64,000 nt of DNA, taken from Arthrobacter sp. S41. GTDB lineage: Bacteria > Actinomycetota > Actinomycetes > Actinomycetales > Micrococcaceae. The notes under the pieces are model-generated. The model worked only from the letters and a program-made list of their open reading frames with translations, did not search any database and was not told where the DNA came from. A program made the position numbers and the translations under genes. Of this stretch, positions 17,063 to 27,500 are shown one piece after another. The stretch lies in NCBI RefSeq assembly GCF_004320535.1, contig NZ_SIHY01000001.1, forward strand, positions 992,001-1,056,000. Reading direction: 5' to 3'. Every line of letters begins with the position of its first letter. Position 1 is the first letter of the stretch.

Positions 17063-18574
17063 TTAATGACGGATCACCTTACCGAGCTTCCACTGTTCAT
17101 CAATGAGCACCAGTTCAATCTCAACGCGTTGAGGTTCTGCAGATTTAACTGTATGCACGTTCTTGCCCTCCAGATCCCTGTACTTATAGTCAGGCTGGGT
17201 TGAAGTGGCCGCCAGCATTACCGAGTTTCCTTGCCCGCGCGCAGTCACTTTCACATCTTGAAGATGGGTCTCCAGACCTTCAAATCTCAGTTCCATCTCT
17301 TCTAGCGCTTTGATTGTTTCCAAATCGCGTTTCAATTGCTCCGATCCCGGAGCGTAGATAGCCTTCAACGCCTTGGTATTCATCGCGCCCATGGCCGCAT
17401 CACGCTTTTTAGTAAGACTGAGAAACGCAGAAGTTACCGTGTCCTGCTGAAGCACGCAGGCAGGTTCCTGTCCTGCATCATCGATTCGACAGCTTGGCTC
17501 TGCCAATGGCGTTACCAATTCAGCGCTGGGGTCCGATGCTGTGGCAGCACGAAGGTGATTGACACCCACCAAACTTCCCAGCAAAACTCCGATTCCTAGC
17601 ACCACAGTCCCCGCAACTTTAAGAGCTCCGGGTGTGCGGCGAAGCTTGTGCATATTTGTACTCTTGTCGGATCCCGCGCATATCTTCGACTCTGCTCGAT
17701 CTCGTCTGTGCTGATTTCGACTGCGCAGACCCCGGTGATCAATCTCCGGATGAATAGTTTCCATCAAATGGGTAGCATCCTCAGATACGTGCCCTTCCCA
17801 ATGAATCGGCTCAGCCGCGCTACTAGAAAATAGCGTTCTGGCGAATTGCTCAGCCGTAGGCCTGCTGTGCGGGTCAACGCTCAATGACTCAATCAGTAGC
17901 TCGTGGACAATGTCGGGGATGGTTGGGAACATGACGCTGGCCGGAGCCCGACTCCATTCAGGATCCGGTGGCCGACCTGAGAGCAAGAACCATAGGCAAG
18001 CACCCAAAGAGTAAACGTCCTGCGCCCCCACTTGGGGTTCTAGTTCTCCAGAACTGGCTTCAGGGGCCATAAATCCGGGTGTGCCTGCACCTGAGGGGAT
18101 TTGTGTCTCTGATGCAGCTTCCTGGAAGTCAATAATTTTAGGCATTCCACTGGCAGTAAGCAGGACATTGGCTGGCGACAGATCACCATGCCTCGTGCCT
18201 GCGGAATGCATCACCGACAATGTCTGAGCGACCGGGGCCAGCGCAGTAATACATTCTCCAAGGCTGAAGACACCACGGCTATGGACCAGCTCGGCGACGC
18301 TTCCGCCGGGACAGTATTCCATGATCAACCCATCACCCAATTGTGTCGATAACGTCCCGTAAAAATCGACGACATATTTCCTCGATTCAGTGATGGCGTT
18401 TTGCCTCAACGAGGTGACGTTCTCCATAGTCAAACTCAGTTTTAGCACCATGTAAGACTGATCACTTTCCCGGCGCAGCAACCAAACTTTGCACGGTGAC
18501 TTGGCACTTAATGGTCTAACCGTGACGTACCCGGGACTGATTGGCCACGATAAGACATTCGTTGATTCATTCAT
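17063..18574 (-). CDS. Serine/threonine kinase-like membrane protein with degenerate motifs
   Basis: 503 aa. A protein-kinase fold spans about 15–250, with a candidate ATP lysine Lys45 (MVLKLS), EYCPGGSV, catalytic loop HGDLSPANVLL (129–139), IIDFQ where DFG is expected (149–151) and APE (170–172). A basic linker follows, then one membrane helix (about 317–338) and an extracytoplasmic domain of about 165 residues of unknown type. The glycine-rich loop is not recognisable. HRD has become HGD but the catalytic Asp is kept, so it may be a weak or atypical kinase or a pseudokinase. The ATG at 18574 is chosen for its GGAG; the upstream extension to 18661 is improbable. Divergent from lipB, about 105 bp apart. 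Confidence 0.8.
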   Translation of the reverse strand: MNESTNVLSWPISPGYVTVRPLSAKSPCKVWLLRRESDQSYMVLKLSLTMENVTSLRQNAITESRKYVVDFYGTLSTQLGDGLIMEYCPGGSVAELVHSRGVFSLGECITALAPVAQTLSVMHSAGTRHGDLSPANVLLTASGMPKIIDFQEAASETQIPSGAGTPGFMAPEASSGELEPQVGAQDVYSLGACLWFLLSGRPPDPEWSRAPASVMFPTIPDIVHELLIESLSVDPHSRPTAEQFARTLFSSSAAEPIHWEGHVSEDATHLMETIHPEIDHRGLRSRNQHRRDRAESKICAGSDKSTNMHKLRRTPGALKVAGTVVLGIGVLLGSLVGVNHLRAATASDPSAELVTPLAEPSCRIDDAGQEPACVLQQDTVTSAFLSLTKKRDAAMGAMNTKALKAIYAPGSEQLKRDLETIKALEEMELRFEGLETHLQDVKVTARGQGNSVMLAATSTQPDYKYRDLEGKNVHTVKSAEPQRVEIELVLIDEQWKLGKVIRH

Positions 18575-18679
18575 GTCTCCGTTGTAGTCCAAAAACCAGA
18601 AACACAAGTTGGTTATCCACAGATTTTGGCTCGTCAAGCGAATTAGCGACAGCAAAGACATCGGCGTAGGGTAACCCTC

Positions 18680-19327
18680 ATGGCGATCGAATTCGAACGA
18701 GTCGGACTAGGCTCAAAATTTGTGCCCTATAAGGAAGCCTGGGACTACCAAATCCAGTTGCATGATGCGGTAGCCGCGGACGAACAGGCTCCGCGAGTTT
18801 TGTTCCTCGAGCATGAAGCGGTCTATACCGCAGGCAAGAGGACCGAACCGGAGGATCTTCCGTTAGACGGCACACCCGTTGTAGACGTAGACCGAGGCGG
18901 AAAGCTCACGTGGCACGGACCGGGACAGCTGGTCGGCTATCCCATCGTTAAGCTTCGCAAAATGAGCGCAATACGTCTCTACGTTGAAACCATCGAGGAA
19001 GCACTGATCAACGTTGTCAGTGAACTCGGTATCCCCACAGCCCAGATCAAGGGCCGCTCCGGCGTGTGGGTTCCCGGTAAGGATGGCGAGCAAGACAGAA
19101 AAATTGCTGCCATTGGCCTTCGCATTAGTCACGGTGTGACCATGCACGGCTTCGCATTAAACTGCTCGAATGAGCTCACCGGTTACGAGCAGATCATCCC
19201 GTGCGGTATTACCGATGCAGGTGTCACCACCATCTCAGCTGAGCTAGGTCGTACTGTTACCCCAGAAGACATCGTCGACCGCGTGCAGGTCGAACTCGAA
19301 CGACTTCTTACCCCTCAAATCGTTTAG
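18680..19327 (+). CDS. lipB: Octanoyl-[acyl-carrier-protein]–protein octanoyltransferase
   Basis: 215 aa. Transfers octanoyl from ACP to the lipoyl-domain lysine of E2 and GcvH, the first step of lipoate synthesis. Signature [11 protein letters not shown] near residue 75. The catalytic pair is Lys141 in KIAAIG and Cys162 in HGFALNC. The length is normal. lipA follows after 32 nt, so they form an operon whose products modify the E2 encoded just upstream. ATG start; the divergent kinase-like gene shares the promoter region. Confidence 0.95.
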   Translation: MAIEFERVGLGSKFVPYKEAWDYQIQLHDAVAADEQAPRVLFLEHEAVYTAGKRTEPEDLPLDGTPVVDVDRGGKLTWHGPGQLVGYPIVKLRKMSAIRLYVETIEEALINVVSELGIPTAQIKGRSGVWVPGKDGEQDRKIAAIGLRISHGVTMHGFALNCSNELTGYEQIIPCGITDAGVTTISAELGRTVTPEDIVDRVQVELERLLTPQIV

Positions 19328-19359
19328 ACAATCATTCCCTCCGAAAGAAAGAGCCGTTA

Positions 19360-20358
19360 ATGAGCGTCGCACCAGAAGGCCGCCGCATGCTTCGCGTTGA
19401 AAAGCGAAACGCTGCAGTGCCAGTGGAACGTAAGCCCGAATGGATCAAGGCAAAGCTGAACATTGGGCCCGAATACGTTGGCCTAAAAAACCTCGTGCAG
19501 TCCGAAGGACTTCACACTGTCTGCGAAGAAGCAGGCTGCCCAAACATTTTTGAGTGCTGGGAAGACCGCGAAGCGTCATTCCTCATCGGTGGATCCGAGT
19601 GCACTCGTCGTTGCGATTTCTGCCAGATCGCTACCGGCAAGCCATCCCCTATCGATCGCTCGGAACCTTTCAAGGTCGCCATGAGCGTAAAGAAGATGGA
19701 TCTTCGTTACGCCACCGTCACCGGTGTCGCCCGCGATGATCTCGAAGACGAAGGTGTCTGGCTGTACGCCGAGACCGTCCGTCAGATTCACAAGATGAAT
19801 CCAACCACCGGTGTTGAATTGCTGATTCCTGACTTCTCAGGAAAGCCAGAGAATCTTGACGTTATCTGCGACTCCGCTCCAGAGGTTTACGCGCACAATG
19901 TTGAAACCGTGCCACGTATCTTCAAGCGTATTCGCCCAGCATTCCGCTACGACCGTTCCATGGATGTCATTTCCCACGGTCGTAAGCGCGGATTGATCAC
20001 TAAGTCGAACTTGATCTTGGGCATGGGCGAAACTCGTGAGGAAATCTCCGAGGCCATGCGCGATCTCTATGAAGCCGGTTGCGACCTGCTGACTTTGACG
20101 CAGTACCTGCGCCCAACCGATCTTCACCTGCCGGTGGATCGTTGGGTTACCCCTCAGGAATTTGTTGAATTGCAACAGGAAGCTGAAGAGCTCGGCTTTG
20201 CTGGCGTCATGTCTGGTCCATTGGTCCGCTCTTCATACCGTGCCGGTCGCCTCTGGGCAGGCGCCATGCGCAAGAAGGGTCGCGAGATTCCAGAAGAACT
20301 TTCGCACATCGAATCCTCAGGCAACACCCGTCAGGAAGCCGCTTCACTGATCAAGTAA
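19360..20358 (+). CDS. lipA: Lipoyl synthase (radical SAM)
   Basis: 332 aa enzyme that inserts two sulfurs into the octanoyl chain on lipoyl domains. It shows both iron–sulfur sites: the auxiliary cluster CX4CX5C (Cys55, Cys60, Cys66) and the radical SAM CX3CX2C (Cys81, Cys85, Cys88). The C-terminal [10 protein letters not shown] region supplies the serine ligand of the auxiliary cluster. ATG with GAAAGAAAGAG upstream. Second gene of the lipBA operon, ended by a hairpin. Confidence 0.96.
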   Translation: MSVAPEGRRMLRVEKRNAAVPVERKPEWIKAKLNIGPEYVGLKNLVQSEGLHTVCEEAGCPNIFECWEDREASFLIGGSECTRRCDFCQIATGKPSPIDRSEPFKVAMSVKKMDLRYATVTGVARDDLEDEGVWLYAETVRQIHKMNPTTGVELLIPDFSGKPENLDVICDSAPEVYAHNVETVPRIFKRIRPAFRYDRSMDVISHGRKRGLITKSNLILGMGETREEISEAMRDLYEAGCDLLTLTQYLRPTDLHLPVDRWVTPQEFVELQQEAEELGFAGVMSGPLVRSSYRAGRLWAGAMRKKGREIPEELSHIESSGNTRQEAASLIK

Positions 20359-20383
20359 AGCTTCTCGGTTGTGAACATTTGCG

Positions 20384-20436
20384 AAGGCCTCGTAGTCCCC
20401 TAGTTCAATTTTGAACAACGGCTACGAGGCCTTTGA
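20384..20436 (+). terminator. Terminator of lipBA
   Basis: Arms 20384–20395 and 20422–20433 are exact complements, with an inner GTTCA/TGAAC stem and a short T tract after. Confidence 0.75.
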
Positions 20437-20527
20437 CATATCAATTGATCGTCACATGCAGATGATTTTCCCGCGCGCCCGCTCTGGGCTTAGAACTCTG
20501 ATCAATATCGCGTAGAATTAAGGCACT

Positions 20528-21280
20528 ATGGCCAAAAACTCCGACAACGAAGCAGCCGCGCAACCAAAGCGTGGCCTGTTTTCGCGTAAACCAAAAGCTG
20601 AGAAGAAGAACAAAGAACCAGGCCGATTGAAGCAAATCGGACAAGTCTTCCAGATGACCCGCCGCAACGACCCTATGGTCGTTTGGTGGATGGCACTGGC
20701 AGCCTTGGCTGTAATTGCAGTCTGCTTGGTCATCGGTATCTTGATCAACAACTGGATCACCATGTTGATCATCGCCATTCCACTGGCTCTTCTTGCGGCA
20801 ATGTTCATCATGTCCCGTCGTGCCGAAAGAGCCGCCTTCTCACAGCTTGAAGGTCGTCCCGGTGCTGCCGGTGCCGCGATGAGCGTGCTGCGTCGTGGCT
20901 GGATCCTGAAGCAGGAACCAGTGGCTTACAACCGCCACCAGGATTTGGTTTTCCTCGCCGTCGGTCGTCCCGGTGTTGTGCTGGTTACCGAAGGTCCTAA
21001 GACTCGTGTTCGCGAACTCGTTAGCTCCGAACGCAAGCGTATTGCTCGCGTTCTTCCAAACGTCCCAATCCACGTCATCAACGCTGGACAGGACGAAGAC
21101 CAGACCAGCTTGGTGAACGTCGGCAAGGAAATGAAGAAGCTTCCTAAGGCCATCACCAAACTTGAGGTAAGCGCGATCGATAAGCGTCTAAGCACGTTGA
21201 CTGCTAATCGCTTGCCTATCCCTAAGGGCGTTGACCCTAGCCGCGTACGGCCAAACCGCCGTGCAACCCGTGGTCGCTAA
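20528..21280 (+). CDS. DUF4191 membrane protein
   Basis: 250 aa conserved actinobacterial protein of unknown function, equivalent in position to Rv2219. A basic N-terminal tail is followed by two membrane helices (about 55–78 and 80–100) and a cytoplasmic domain with GAAGAAMSVLRRGW and VGRPGVVLVTEGP, conserved in the family. The C-terminus is basic. Its fixed place between lipA and glnA in actinobacteria is the only functional hint. Confidence 0.87.
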   Translation: MAKNSDNEAAAQPKRGLFSRKPKAEKKNKEPGRLKQIGQVFQMTRRNDPMVVWWMALAALAVIAVCLVIGILINNWITMLIIAIPLALLAAMFIMSRRAERAAFSQLEGRPGAAGAAMSVLRRGWILKQEPVAYNRHQDLVFLAVGRPGVVLVTEGPKTRVRELVSSERKRIARVLPNVPIHVINAGQDEDQTSLVNVGKEMKKLPKAITKLEVSAIDKRLSTLTANRLPIPKGVDPSRVRPNRRATRGR

Positions 21281-21293
21281 GAACTAGACATGC

Positions 21294-21340
21294 AAGAAGC
21301 CGCAACAGGAATTTTTCCTGTTGCGGCTTCTTTGTTTTCT
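21294..21340. terminator. Perfect 18-bp bidirectional terminator
   Basis: Arms 21294–21311 and 21315–21332 are exact complements with a TTT loop and T-rich 3' flank. Serves DUF4191 and the converging RDD gene. Confidence 0.85.
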
Positions 21341-21354
21341 CTACAATTTTTCAC

Positions 21355-21792
21355 TCATCGGATGTTGACCAAAATGCTCTTGGCTAACCGGTCGTGCAAT
21401 CCGCGCTGGTCTTTATCGGTAACGAATACCGGAATTGCTAGGCAAAGGAGCAAAGACCGGATCAGGCCTTGCAAGGGCCTTAGCGCCGAGCCATCCATGG
21501 ACTGTACCTGAAGCCCAAAAGTTCTATGGCCAATGGTGTGGCCGGTGAATCCTACGCCGATAATCTGTCCTGCACAGAACAGCAACAGCGTGGCAAGGTC
21601 ACCTAGATCAAATAGCCACCAGCTAAGGAGCATTGACAGCCCCCAGTCAATAAACAATGCACCGACCCGTTTAGGGAAGCGTCCTATTGACCCAGGGCCT
21701 TTTTCTGGTCGGCCCAAATCTTGTCCTGGCCATTGTTGCGTGCTGTGCTGTGGCGGGCCCTCAAGCCACGAACCGAAGTCTTTTCTTTCCAC
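21355..21792 (-). CDS. RDD family membrane protein
   Basis: About 145 aa. The family motif RVGALFIDWGLS (Arg…Asp) opens the first helix, and later segments have GHTIGHRTFGLQV and DKDQRGLHDRLAKS, the usual RDD ending. Three hydrophobic helices. The GTG at 21792 is favoured because homologues begin close to the GSWLEGP segment; the frame extends to a TTG at 21849, and neither has a strong ribosome site. Position matches Rv2219A next to glnA. Function unknown. Confidence 0.78.
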   Translation of the reverse strand: MERKDFGSWLEGPPQHSTQQWPGQDLGRPEKGPGSIGRFPKRVGALFIDWGLSMLLSWWLFDLGDLATLLLFCAGQIIGVGFTGHTIGHRTFGLQVQSMDGSALRPLQGLIRSLLLCLAIPVFVTDKDQRGLHDRLAKSILVNIR

Positions 21793-21935
21793 ATCTTCAA
21801 GTCTATCGAGCCTTTCTGTGCGTCGTGACAAGGTGTGAATTGACCGCAAAAAAGTACGCTAAGTGTCCGAGTCAGATTATTACGAACTGCATCGTGCCAG
21901 ATCAGAGCGATACGACATGCCCGAGTTTCGTCCTT

Positions 21936-21973
21936 GTAACAGGCTGGAAACAATAGAGACACCATTCAGAAAC
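21936..21973 (+). promoter_or_regulatory. GlnR-type binding site upstream of glnA
   Basis: Four half-boxes at an exact 11-bp period: GTAAC-N6-GAAAC-N6-GACAC-N6-GAAAC. This matches the actinobacterial GlnR consensus (gTnAC-n6-GaAAC, repeated) with one deviation, in the third box. It lies 105 bp upstream of the glnA ATG. GlnR is the OmpR-type regulator of nitrogen assimilation genes. Confidence 0.8.
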
Positions 21974-22077
21974 GGATTGTGGGTAAGCTCTATACGTAAG
22001 CAAGGGAACCAGCGGGGCCATCCCGTCTGATCGTTCTGTTTACCAAAACTCATATCTCACCAGGGAGTCACCTGCAC

Positions 22078-23502
22078 ATGTTTACCAGTCCAGAAGAAGT
22101 CTTGGCATATATTGCCGATGAGGACATCAAGTTCGTCGATATCCGTTTCACCGACCTGCCAGGCGTACAGCAGCACTTCAACGTGCCTGCAAAGTCCGTA
22201 GACGCCGACTTCTTCGTCAACGGCCAGCTTTTCGATGGTTCTTCCATCCGCGGCTTCGCTGGCATCTCTGAATCAGACATGCAGTTGATCCCAGATGTCA
22301 CCACCGGCTTCATCGATCCATTCCGTATCGAGAAGACCTTGGCTTTCAACTTCTCCATCATCAACCCACGTACCGGTGAGCCTTACCACCGTGACCCACG
22401 TGGCGTTGCAGAGCGTGCCGAGGCTTACCTCGAGTCGACCGGCATTGCTGACACCGCATTCTTCGCTCCAGAAGCTGAATTCTTTATCTTCGAAGATGTT
22501 CGTTACGAATCGAAGCCAGAAGGCGCGTTCTACAAGATCGATTCTGACGAAGCTCCATGGAACACCGGCCGCAAGGAAGAGGGTGGCAACCAGGGTTACA
22601 AGACTGCCTTCAAGGGCGGTTACTTCCCAGTTGCTCCAACTGACAAACAGGCTGACCTGCGTGACGCTATCTGCGTTGAGCTGGACAAGGCTGGCCTCGA
22701 AGTTGAGCGTAGCCACCACGAAGTTGGCGCAGCCGGCCAGGCTGAGATCAACTACAAGTTCAACACCATGGTTCACGCTGCTGACGAACTGATGCTCTTC
22801 AAGTACGTCGTCAAGAACGTAGCCGATGCTTGGGGCAAGTCCGCAACCTTCATGCCAAAGCCAGTCTTCGGCGACAACGGTTCGGGCATGCACGTTCACC
22901 AGTCGCTGTGGACCGGTGGCGAGCCACTGTTCTACGACGAGAAGGGCTACGCTGGCCTGTCCGACGTTGCTCGCTGGTACATCGGTGGCCTGCTGAAGCA
23001 CGCATCTGCTGTGCTTGCATTCACCAACCCAACCGTGAACTCCTACCGTCGTCTGGTCAAGGGCTTCGAAGCTCCAGTGAACATGGTTTACTCGCAGGGT
23101 AACCGCTCGGCTGGTATCCGTATCCCAATCACCGGTTCGAACCCTAAGGCAAAGCGCATCGAGTTCCGCGCACCAGATGCTTCCTCAAACCCATACTTGG
23201 CATTCGCTGCACAGCTGATGGCAGGCCTGGACGGCATCAAGAACCGTATCGAGCCAGCTGAGCCAATCGATAAGGATCTCTACGAGCTTCCAGCAGAAGA
23301 AGCCAAGGACATCCAGCGTGCACCTGAGAGCCTTGAAGAGGCCCTGAAGGCATTGGAAGCAGATCACGAGTTCTTGCTCGAAGGTGGAGTATTCACCGAA
23401 GACCTGATCAGCACTTGGGTTGAGTACAAGCGCGAAAACGAAATCAAGCCACTGAGCCTGCGTCCGAACCCATACGAGTTCGACCTGTACTACGGCTGCT
23501 AA
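22078..23502 (+). CDS. glnA: Glutamine synthetase type I
   Basis: 474 aa subunit of the dodecameric enzyme that makes glutamine from glutamate, ammonia and ATP. It has [24 protein letters not shown] (ATP/metal site), NRSAGIRIP and the regulatory tyrosine Tyr402 in DLYELPAEE, the adenylylation site used by GlnE. This is the beta-subtype GS, feedback- and adenylylation-controlled. Codon choice is strongly biased, as in highly expressed genes. A GlnR-type site lies at 21936–21973 and a strong terminator follows. Confidence 0.97.
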   Translation: MFTSPEEVLAYIADEDIKFVDIRFTDLPGVQQHFNVPAKSVDADFFVNGQLFDGSSIRGFAGISESDMQLIPDVTTGFIDPFRIEKTLAFNFSIINPRTGEPYHRDPRGVAERAEAYLESTGIADTAFFAPEAEFFIFEDVRYESKPEGAFYKIDSDEAPWNTGRKEEGGNQGYKTAFKGGYFPVAPTDKQADLRDAICVELDKAGLEVERSHHEVGAAGQAEINYKFNTMVHAADELMLFKYVVKNVADAWGKSATFMPKPVFGDNGSGMHVHQSLWTGGEPLFYDEKGYAGLSDVARWYIGGLLKHASAVLAFTNPTVNSYRRLVKGFEAPVNMVYSQGNRSAGIRIPITGSNPKAKRIEFRAPDASSNPYLAFAAQLMAGLDGIKNRIEPAEPIDKDLYELPAEEAKDIQRAPESLEEALKALEADHEFLLEGGVFTEDLISTWVEYKRENEIKPLSLRPNPYEFDLYYGC

Positions 23503-23537
23503 TCACGCTCCTGCCATAAGGGCAGACTGATTAGTCG

Positions 23538-23577
23538 AAGCTGGGTCCCACCACTTTTGGTGGGACCCAGCTTTTTG
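23538..23577 (+). terminator. Terminator of glnA
   Basis: Perfect 16-bp arms, 23538–23553 and 23558–23573, with a CTTT loop and a following T run. Confidence 0.88.
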
Positions 23578-23596
23578 TCATTGTTAGTCTGTAAAC

Positions 23597-23971
23597 ATGG
23601 ATATTTCCGATTGGGTGAGCGTACAACGTGAAGACGGCGAGACGGTAGGCTACCTCCAACCTGTCACGCCCGACTACTCTCTAGTGATCCCCCGCAATAT
23701 CTTGGGACACGCAATCGCTGAACCACACGAATATTCTGCAGCTGAATACCTTTTGGAAGAACGCGGCATCGCTGAGCTGATGAGTAACTGGAGACTTGAT
23801 GCTCAAGAACAAGAGAAGACAGAAGAACTCACAATCCTAGAGGTCTCACCTCTCGGCATTGTGTTGGCTAACGCTCTGCGAGTCAAAGCTTTGGAAGCTA
23901 CCGAACGGATCCACGTGATGTGGCCAGACGTGGAGCAAAGGCTCACAGTTACAACAAAAAGCCACCGGTAG
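23597..23971 (+). CDS. Conserved hypothetical protein
   Basis: 124 aa soluble acidic protein. Not recognised as a named domain. Begins MDISDWVSVQREDGETVGYLQPV and has an aromatic VMWP near the C-terminus. No signal peptide, membrane helix or cysteine motif. It sits alone between the glnA terminator and the convergent DUF1990 gene. Reading-frame composition looks native to the genome. Weak ribosome site. Confidence 0.65.
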   Translation: MDISDWVSVQREDGETVGYLQPVTPDYSLVIPRNILGHAIAEPHEYSAAEYLLEERGIAELMSNWRLDAQEQEKTEELTILEVSPLGIVLANALRVKALEATERIHVMWPDVEQRLTVTTKSHR

Positions 23972-24004
23972 CCAAAGAGGCTTTTGCCCCTACTCCCCTC
24001 TGAC

Positions 24005-24496
24005 CTATGAAGGTTCTCTAAGCAACGCTGTGGCGTAGCGACGGCGTGTGTACTTCTGCGCAAGCAACAGTAACGGGAATATTATTCGCCAGCGCAGTCG
24101 ATCTGATGGCGCTGTCAGTGAGCGGATCACTAGGAAGATGCCGGCCTGTTCACGAACGAGAATGAACGCCTCTTCCCCACTGACAGGATGGCCTGACAGC
24201 GTCTTATAGGCAAAGCCAACACGTGAGCTTTCCTCGATGACATCCACGACTTCGATAGGTTCGTCGATGCTCATCGGTCCCAGCCTGACACGTAATTCAG
24301 GGTGTGCACCGATAGCTACTCGTGGTTGCCCGGTAACGGCAAACCCGCTTCGTGTCTTGATTTCCCAGTGAAGTAAAGCATCACAACTGCGTTCCCAGAG
24401 CGTTTCACCAGAGCCAAGATAGACCTTGCGTTCCCAGCGTCGATAGCCGGCCGAAGCAGTTGTCCACTGATTCAGTTGGATCTGGGTCAAAGACAC
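24005..24496 (-). CDS. DUF1990 family protein
   Basis: 163 aa. The family pattern is present throughout: YRRWERKVYLGSG, GFAVTG, VGFAYKTLSGHPVSGEEAF and the C-terminal QKYTRRRYATAL. DUF1990 proteins are START/SRPBCC-like in fold prediction and unassigned in function. GTG start only 6 nt after the glnE stop, so it is likely translated from the glnE transcript. Confidence 0.85.
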   Translation of the reverse strand: MSLTQIQLNQWTTASAGYRRWERKVYLGSGETLWERSCDALLHWEIKTRSGFAVTGQPRVAIGAHPELRVRLGPMSIDEPIEVVDVIEESSRVGFAYKTLSGHPVSGEEAFILVREQAGIFLVIRSLTAPSDRLRWRIIFPLLLLAQKYTRRRYATALLREPS

Positions 24497-24502
24497 TTTG
24501 AG

Positions 24503-27500
24503 CTAGTCTTCAAAACCGTAGAAGAGCAGTTCAAAAATACTTCGCGCGTGACGAGTAGCCCTAAGGTAATCTTCTTCGAGCTCTACACCGAAGTGCGGCT
24601 CGTAACCACACCAGCGGGCCACGGCTTCCATGTCCCGCGACGAGCTTGGCAGAACATCGCTTGAACGCCCGGAGGTAATGATCTCAGCGCTACGAATACG
24701 CGTGGCTAAACGCCAGGCATTCGCCAACTGTTCAGCATCATCTTCCGTGATCAGTTCAATCTTTGCCAGCTCTTCTAGTGCCTTCAAGGTTGAGGTTGTG
24801 CGCAGCGACTCGTGCTGCCAGGCATACTGCAGCTGATAGAACTGCACCAGCCATTCAATATCCGACAGTGAACCGCGACCCAATTTTAGATGCCGGTTGG
24901 GATCTGCACCGCGAGGAAGTCGTTCAGATTCAACACGTGCTTTGATCTTACGAATGTCGCGAATTTCGCTCTCTTCCAGTCCCTTGCCGTAGCGAACAGG
25001 TTTGATCAACGCGATAAAGTCGTCTGCCAGCTCAGCATCGCCAGCGAAGGGACGCGCTCTTTGCAAAGCTTGGCGTTCCCATACTTCTGCCCATCGTGCG
25101 TAGTAGGAAGCGTAGGCGTCGATGGAACGCACCAAGATCCCCTGTCGTCCTTCGGGACGAAGGTCAGAATCCACCTTGAGTTTTACCTCAGCAGGAATTG
25201 CTGGCTTCAGCGGCTTCGAGGTCCACGAGATCAACTCAGTGACTACTCGCAGTGCTTGTTCCTGAGCAGCTTGAGCTGGCGCACCAGGAACGGAACGCTG
25301 GACAAATAGGACATCTGCGTCAGATCCATAACCAATTTCTCGACCACCTTGTCGACCCATCGCAATGACCGAAATAACCGCCTGCTCACCGTGCTTTTCT
25401 TGATCCGCGCTCAACAGAACCCTTAGCACGCCGTCAATCATCGCTCCATCGATGTTCGACAGTGCCTGACCGACCTCGTCAACCGTGAGCAGTCCTGCGC
25501 CATCGGCCAGAGCCACACGCAAGAACTCACGCCGGCGCACCATGCGAATCATCCTGATTGCGCTCTCTGGCTGCTTGGTGCGGTGAATGATCGACTGGTT
25601 TTGCTGTAAGAGACTCTCAAGGCTCTGCGGTGCCAAGGATGCATCCGAACCCAGCCAGGCGGCCGCTGCAGGCTCATTGGCAAGCAGGTCCGTCAGGAAG
25701 CGGGTGTTGGACAATAAATGGCTCAGGCGCTCGGCTGCGGCGTTGGTATCACGCAGCATGCCCAAGAACCAGTGCGTCTTGCCTAAGGATTCACTGAGTC
25801 GGCGGAATCCAAGTAACCCCGCGTCAGGGTCAACACCACGAGCAAACCAGTCCAAGAGCACCGGTAGCAGCTGTCGTTGCAGCGAGGACCTGCGCGACAC
25901 TCCACCGGTCAACGCCTCAATGTGGCGCATAGCGGCTTTAGGGTCAAGATAACCTAGTGCACGCAAGCGTGCTTGGGCCGACTCGGCAGTCAGCCTGACG
26001 TCATCAGCGGAGAGGTTGGAGGCGCTGACCAACAGTGGACGGTAGAAGATGCGCTCATGAAGCGAACGCACCATACGCTTGGTCTCGTTCCAGCGGCGCA
26101 TCAACTTTTCTGGGCTGGTCGGCTGAAGGTCCCCTGCGCCTCGAATGGAGCGCGCCAGAATTCGCTGCGCAGATTCGGCCCGTGGCATTAGGTGCGTACG
26201 GCGTAGCTGGCTGAGCTGGATACGGTGCTCTAATAAACGTAAAAAGCGGTAGGAATCATCAAAGTTTGTCGCATCTTCACGGCCAATGTAACCAATATGG
26301 CTTAGTGCGTGAATTGCTAGTGTGGTCGTCGGAATTTGAATGTCCCGGTCGACTCGCCCATGCACCAGCTGCAGCAACTGCACGGTGAATTCCACGTCGC
26401 GCAATCCGCCAGGGCCGAGCTTGATCTGCCAGACAATATCATCTTTGGAAATATTGTCGCTGACTCGTCGACGCATCGCCTGTACTGATTCAACAAATCC
26501 ATCACGCTCTGAGCTAGACCACACCATGGGGGAAACCATGCGCTCATAAGAGCGACCCAACTCCTGGACCCCGGCAATGCAACGGGCCTTGAGCAGTGCC
26601 TGGAATTCCCACGAATGAGCCCAGCGACGATAGTAAGCCTCGTGGGATGACAAGGTGCGGGTTAGCGCGCCGTCTTTGCCTTCGGGACGCAGGTTGGCGT
26701 CGACTTCCCAGAGCATTGGTTCCGGGCCCGGAACCATCAAAGCTCGTGCGGTATTGCCGCACAGGACCGTGGCGATAGCGGAAGCTAGATCATCTTCGAT
26801 ACCCGGGGCAGAACCGTGCACATAAATGACGTCCACATCAGAGATGTAGTTCAGTTCGCGAGCGCCACATTTACCCATCCCAATGATGGAGACCTTCACG
26901 CGGTCCACGTCTTGCGCATCGTACTGTTCGGCAGCTTCAGCGCGGGCTATAGCCAGCGCGCCTTCCAATGCAGCCCCAGCCATATCGGCTAATTCGGCGG
27001 CCACGTTGGGTAGGATCCGTTGCGGGTTGCTGGCTCCAAGATCTCGATGGGCTAGCGCAAGTAATGCCTTGCGGTAACTGGTGCGCAATCGCTGGCGGCC
27101 CTCGGCTCCAGTGAATGAGGAAACCCAGTGACCACCGGTTGTACGCTTGGCATCAATTGATGCCAGCATGCTCTCCACTAGATGTTCAGGCGTAGCTTGC
27201 TCAAACTCAGTGGAAGGCGCAGTGCGCACCGTCTCCAGTGCCTCGGGACAACGAATCAGGAACTCACCAAGCGCTGAGGAACTGCCAAGCAGTCTAACCA
27301 AGCCCTGGCAGGTTTCAGGATCCGAGAAAATCTTGATTGCCTCGGGATGACGATCCACTAAGCGCAACGCCAAGAGCAATGACTGATCAGGATCTGGAGC
27401 ATGGGCCATCTTGCTCACGATCAGCTTCGGATCAATCGGGGCGAGCTCCGGTGATTGCAGGAACTTTTTGGCCCGTTCGATATCGCTGAAACCAGCGTTG

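Noticed and set aside
22273-23001. 242-codon frame opposite glnA
   Set aside because: Artefact of the strong codon bias of glnA; no independent signals.
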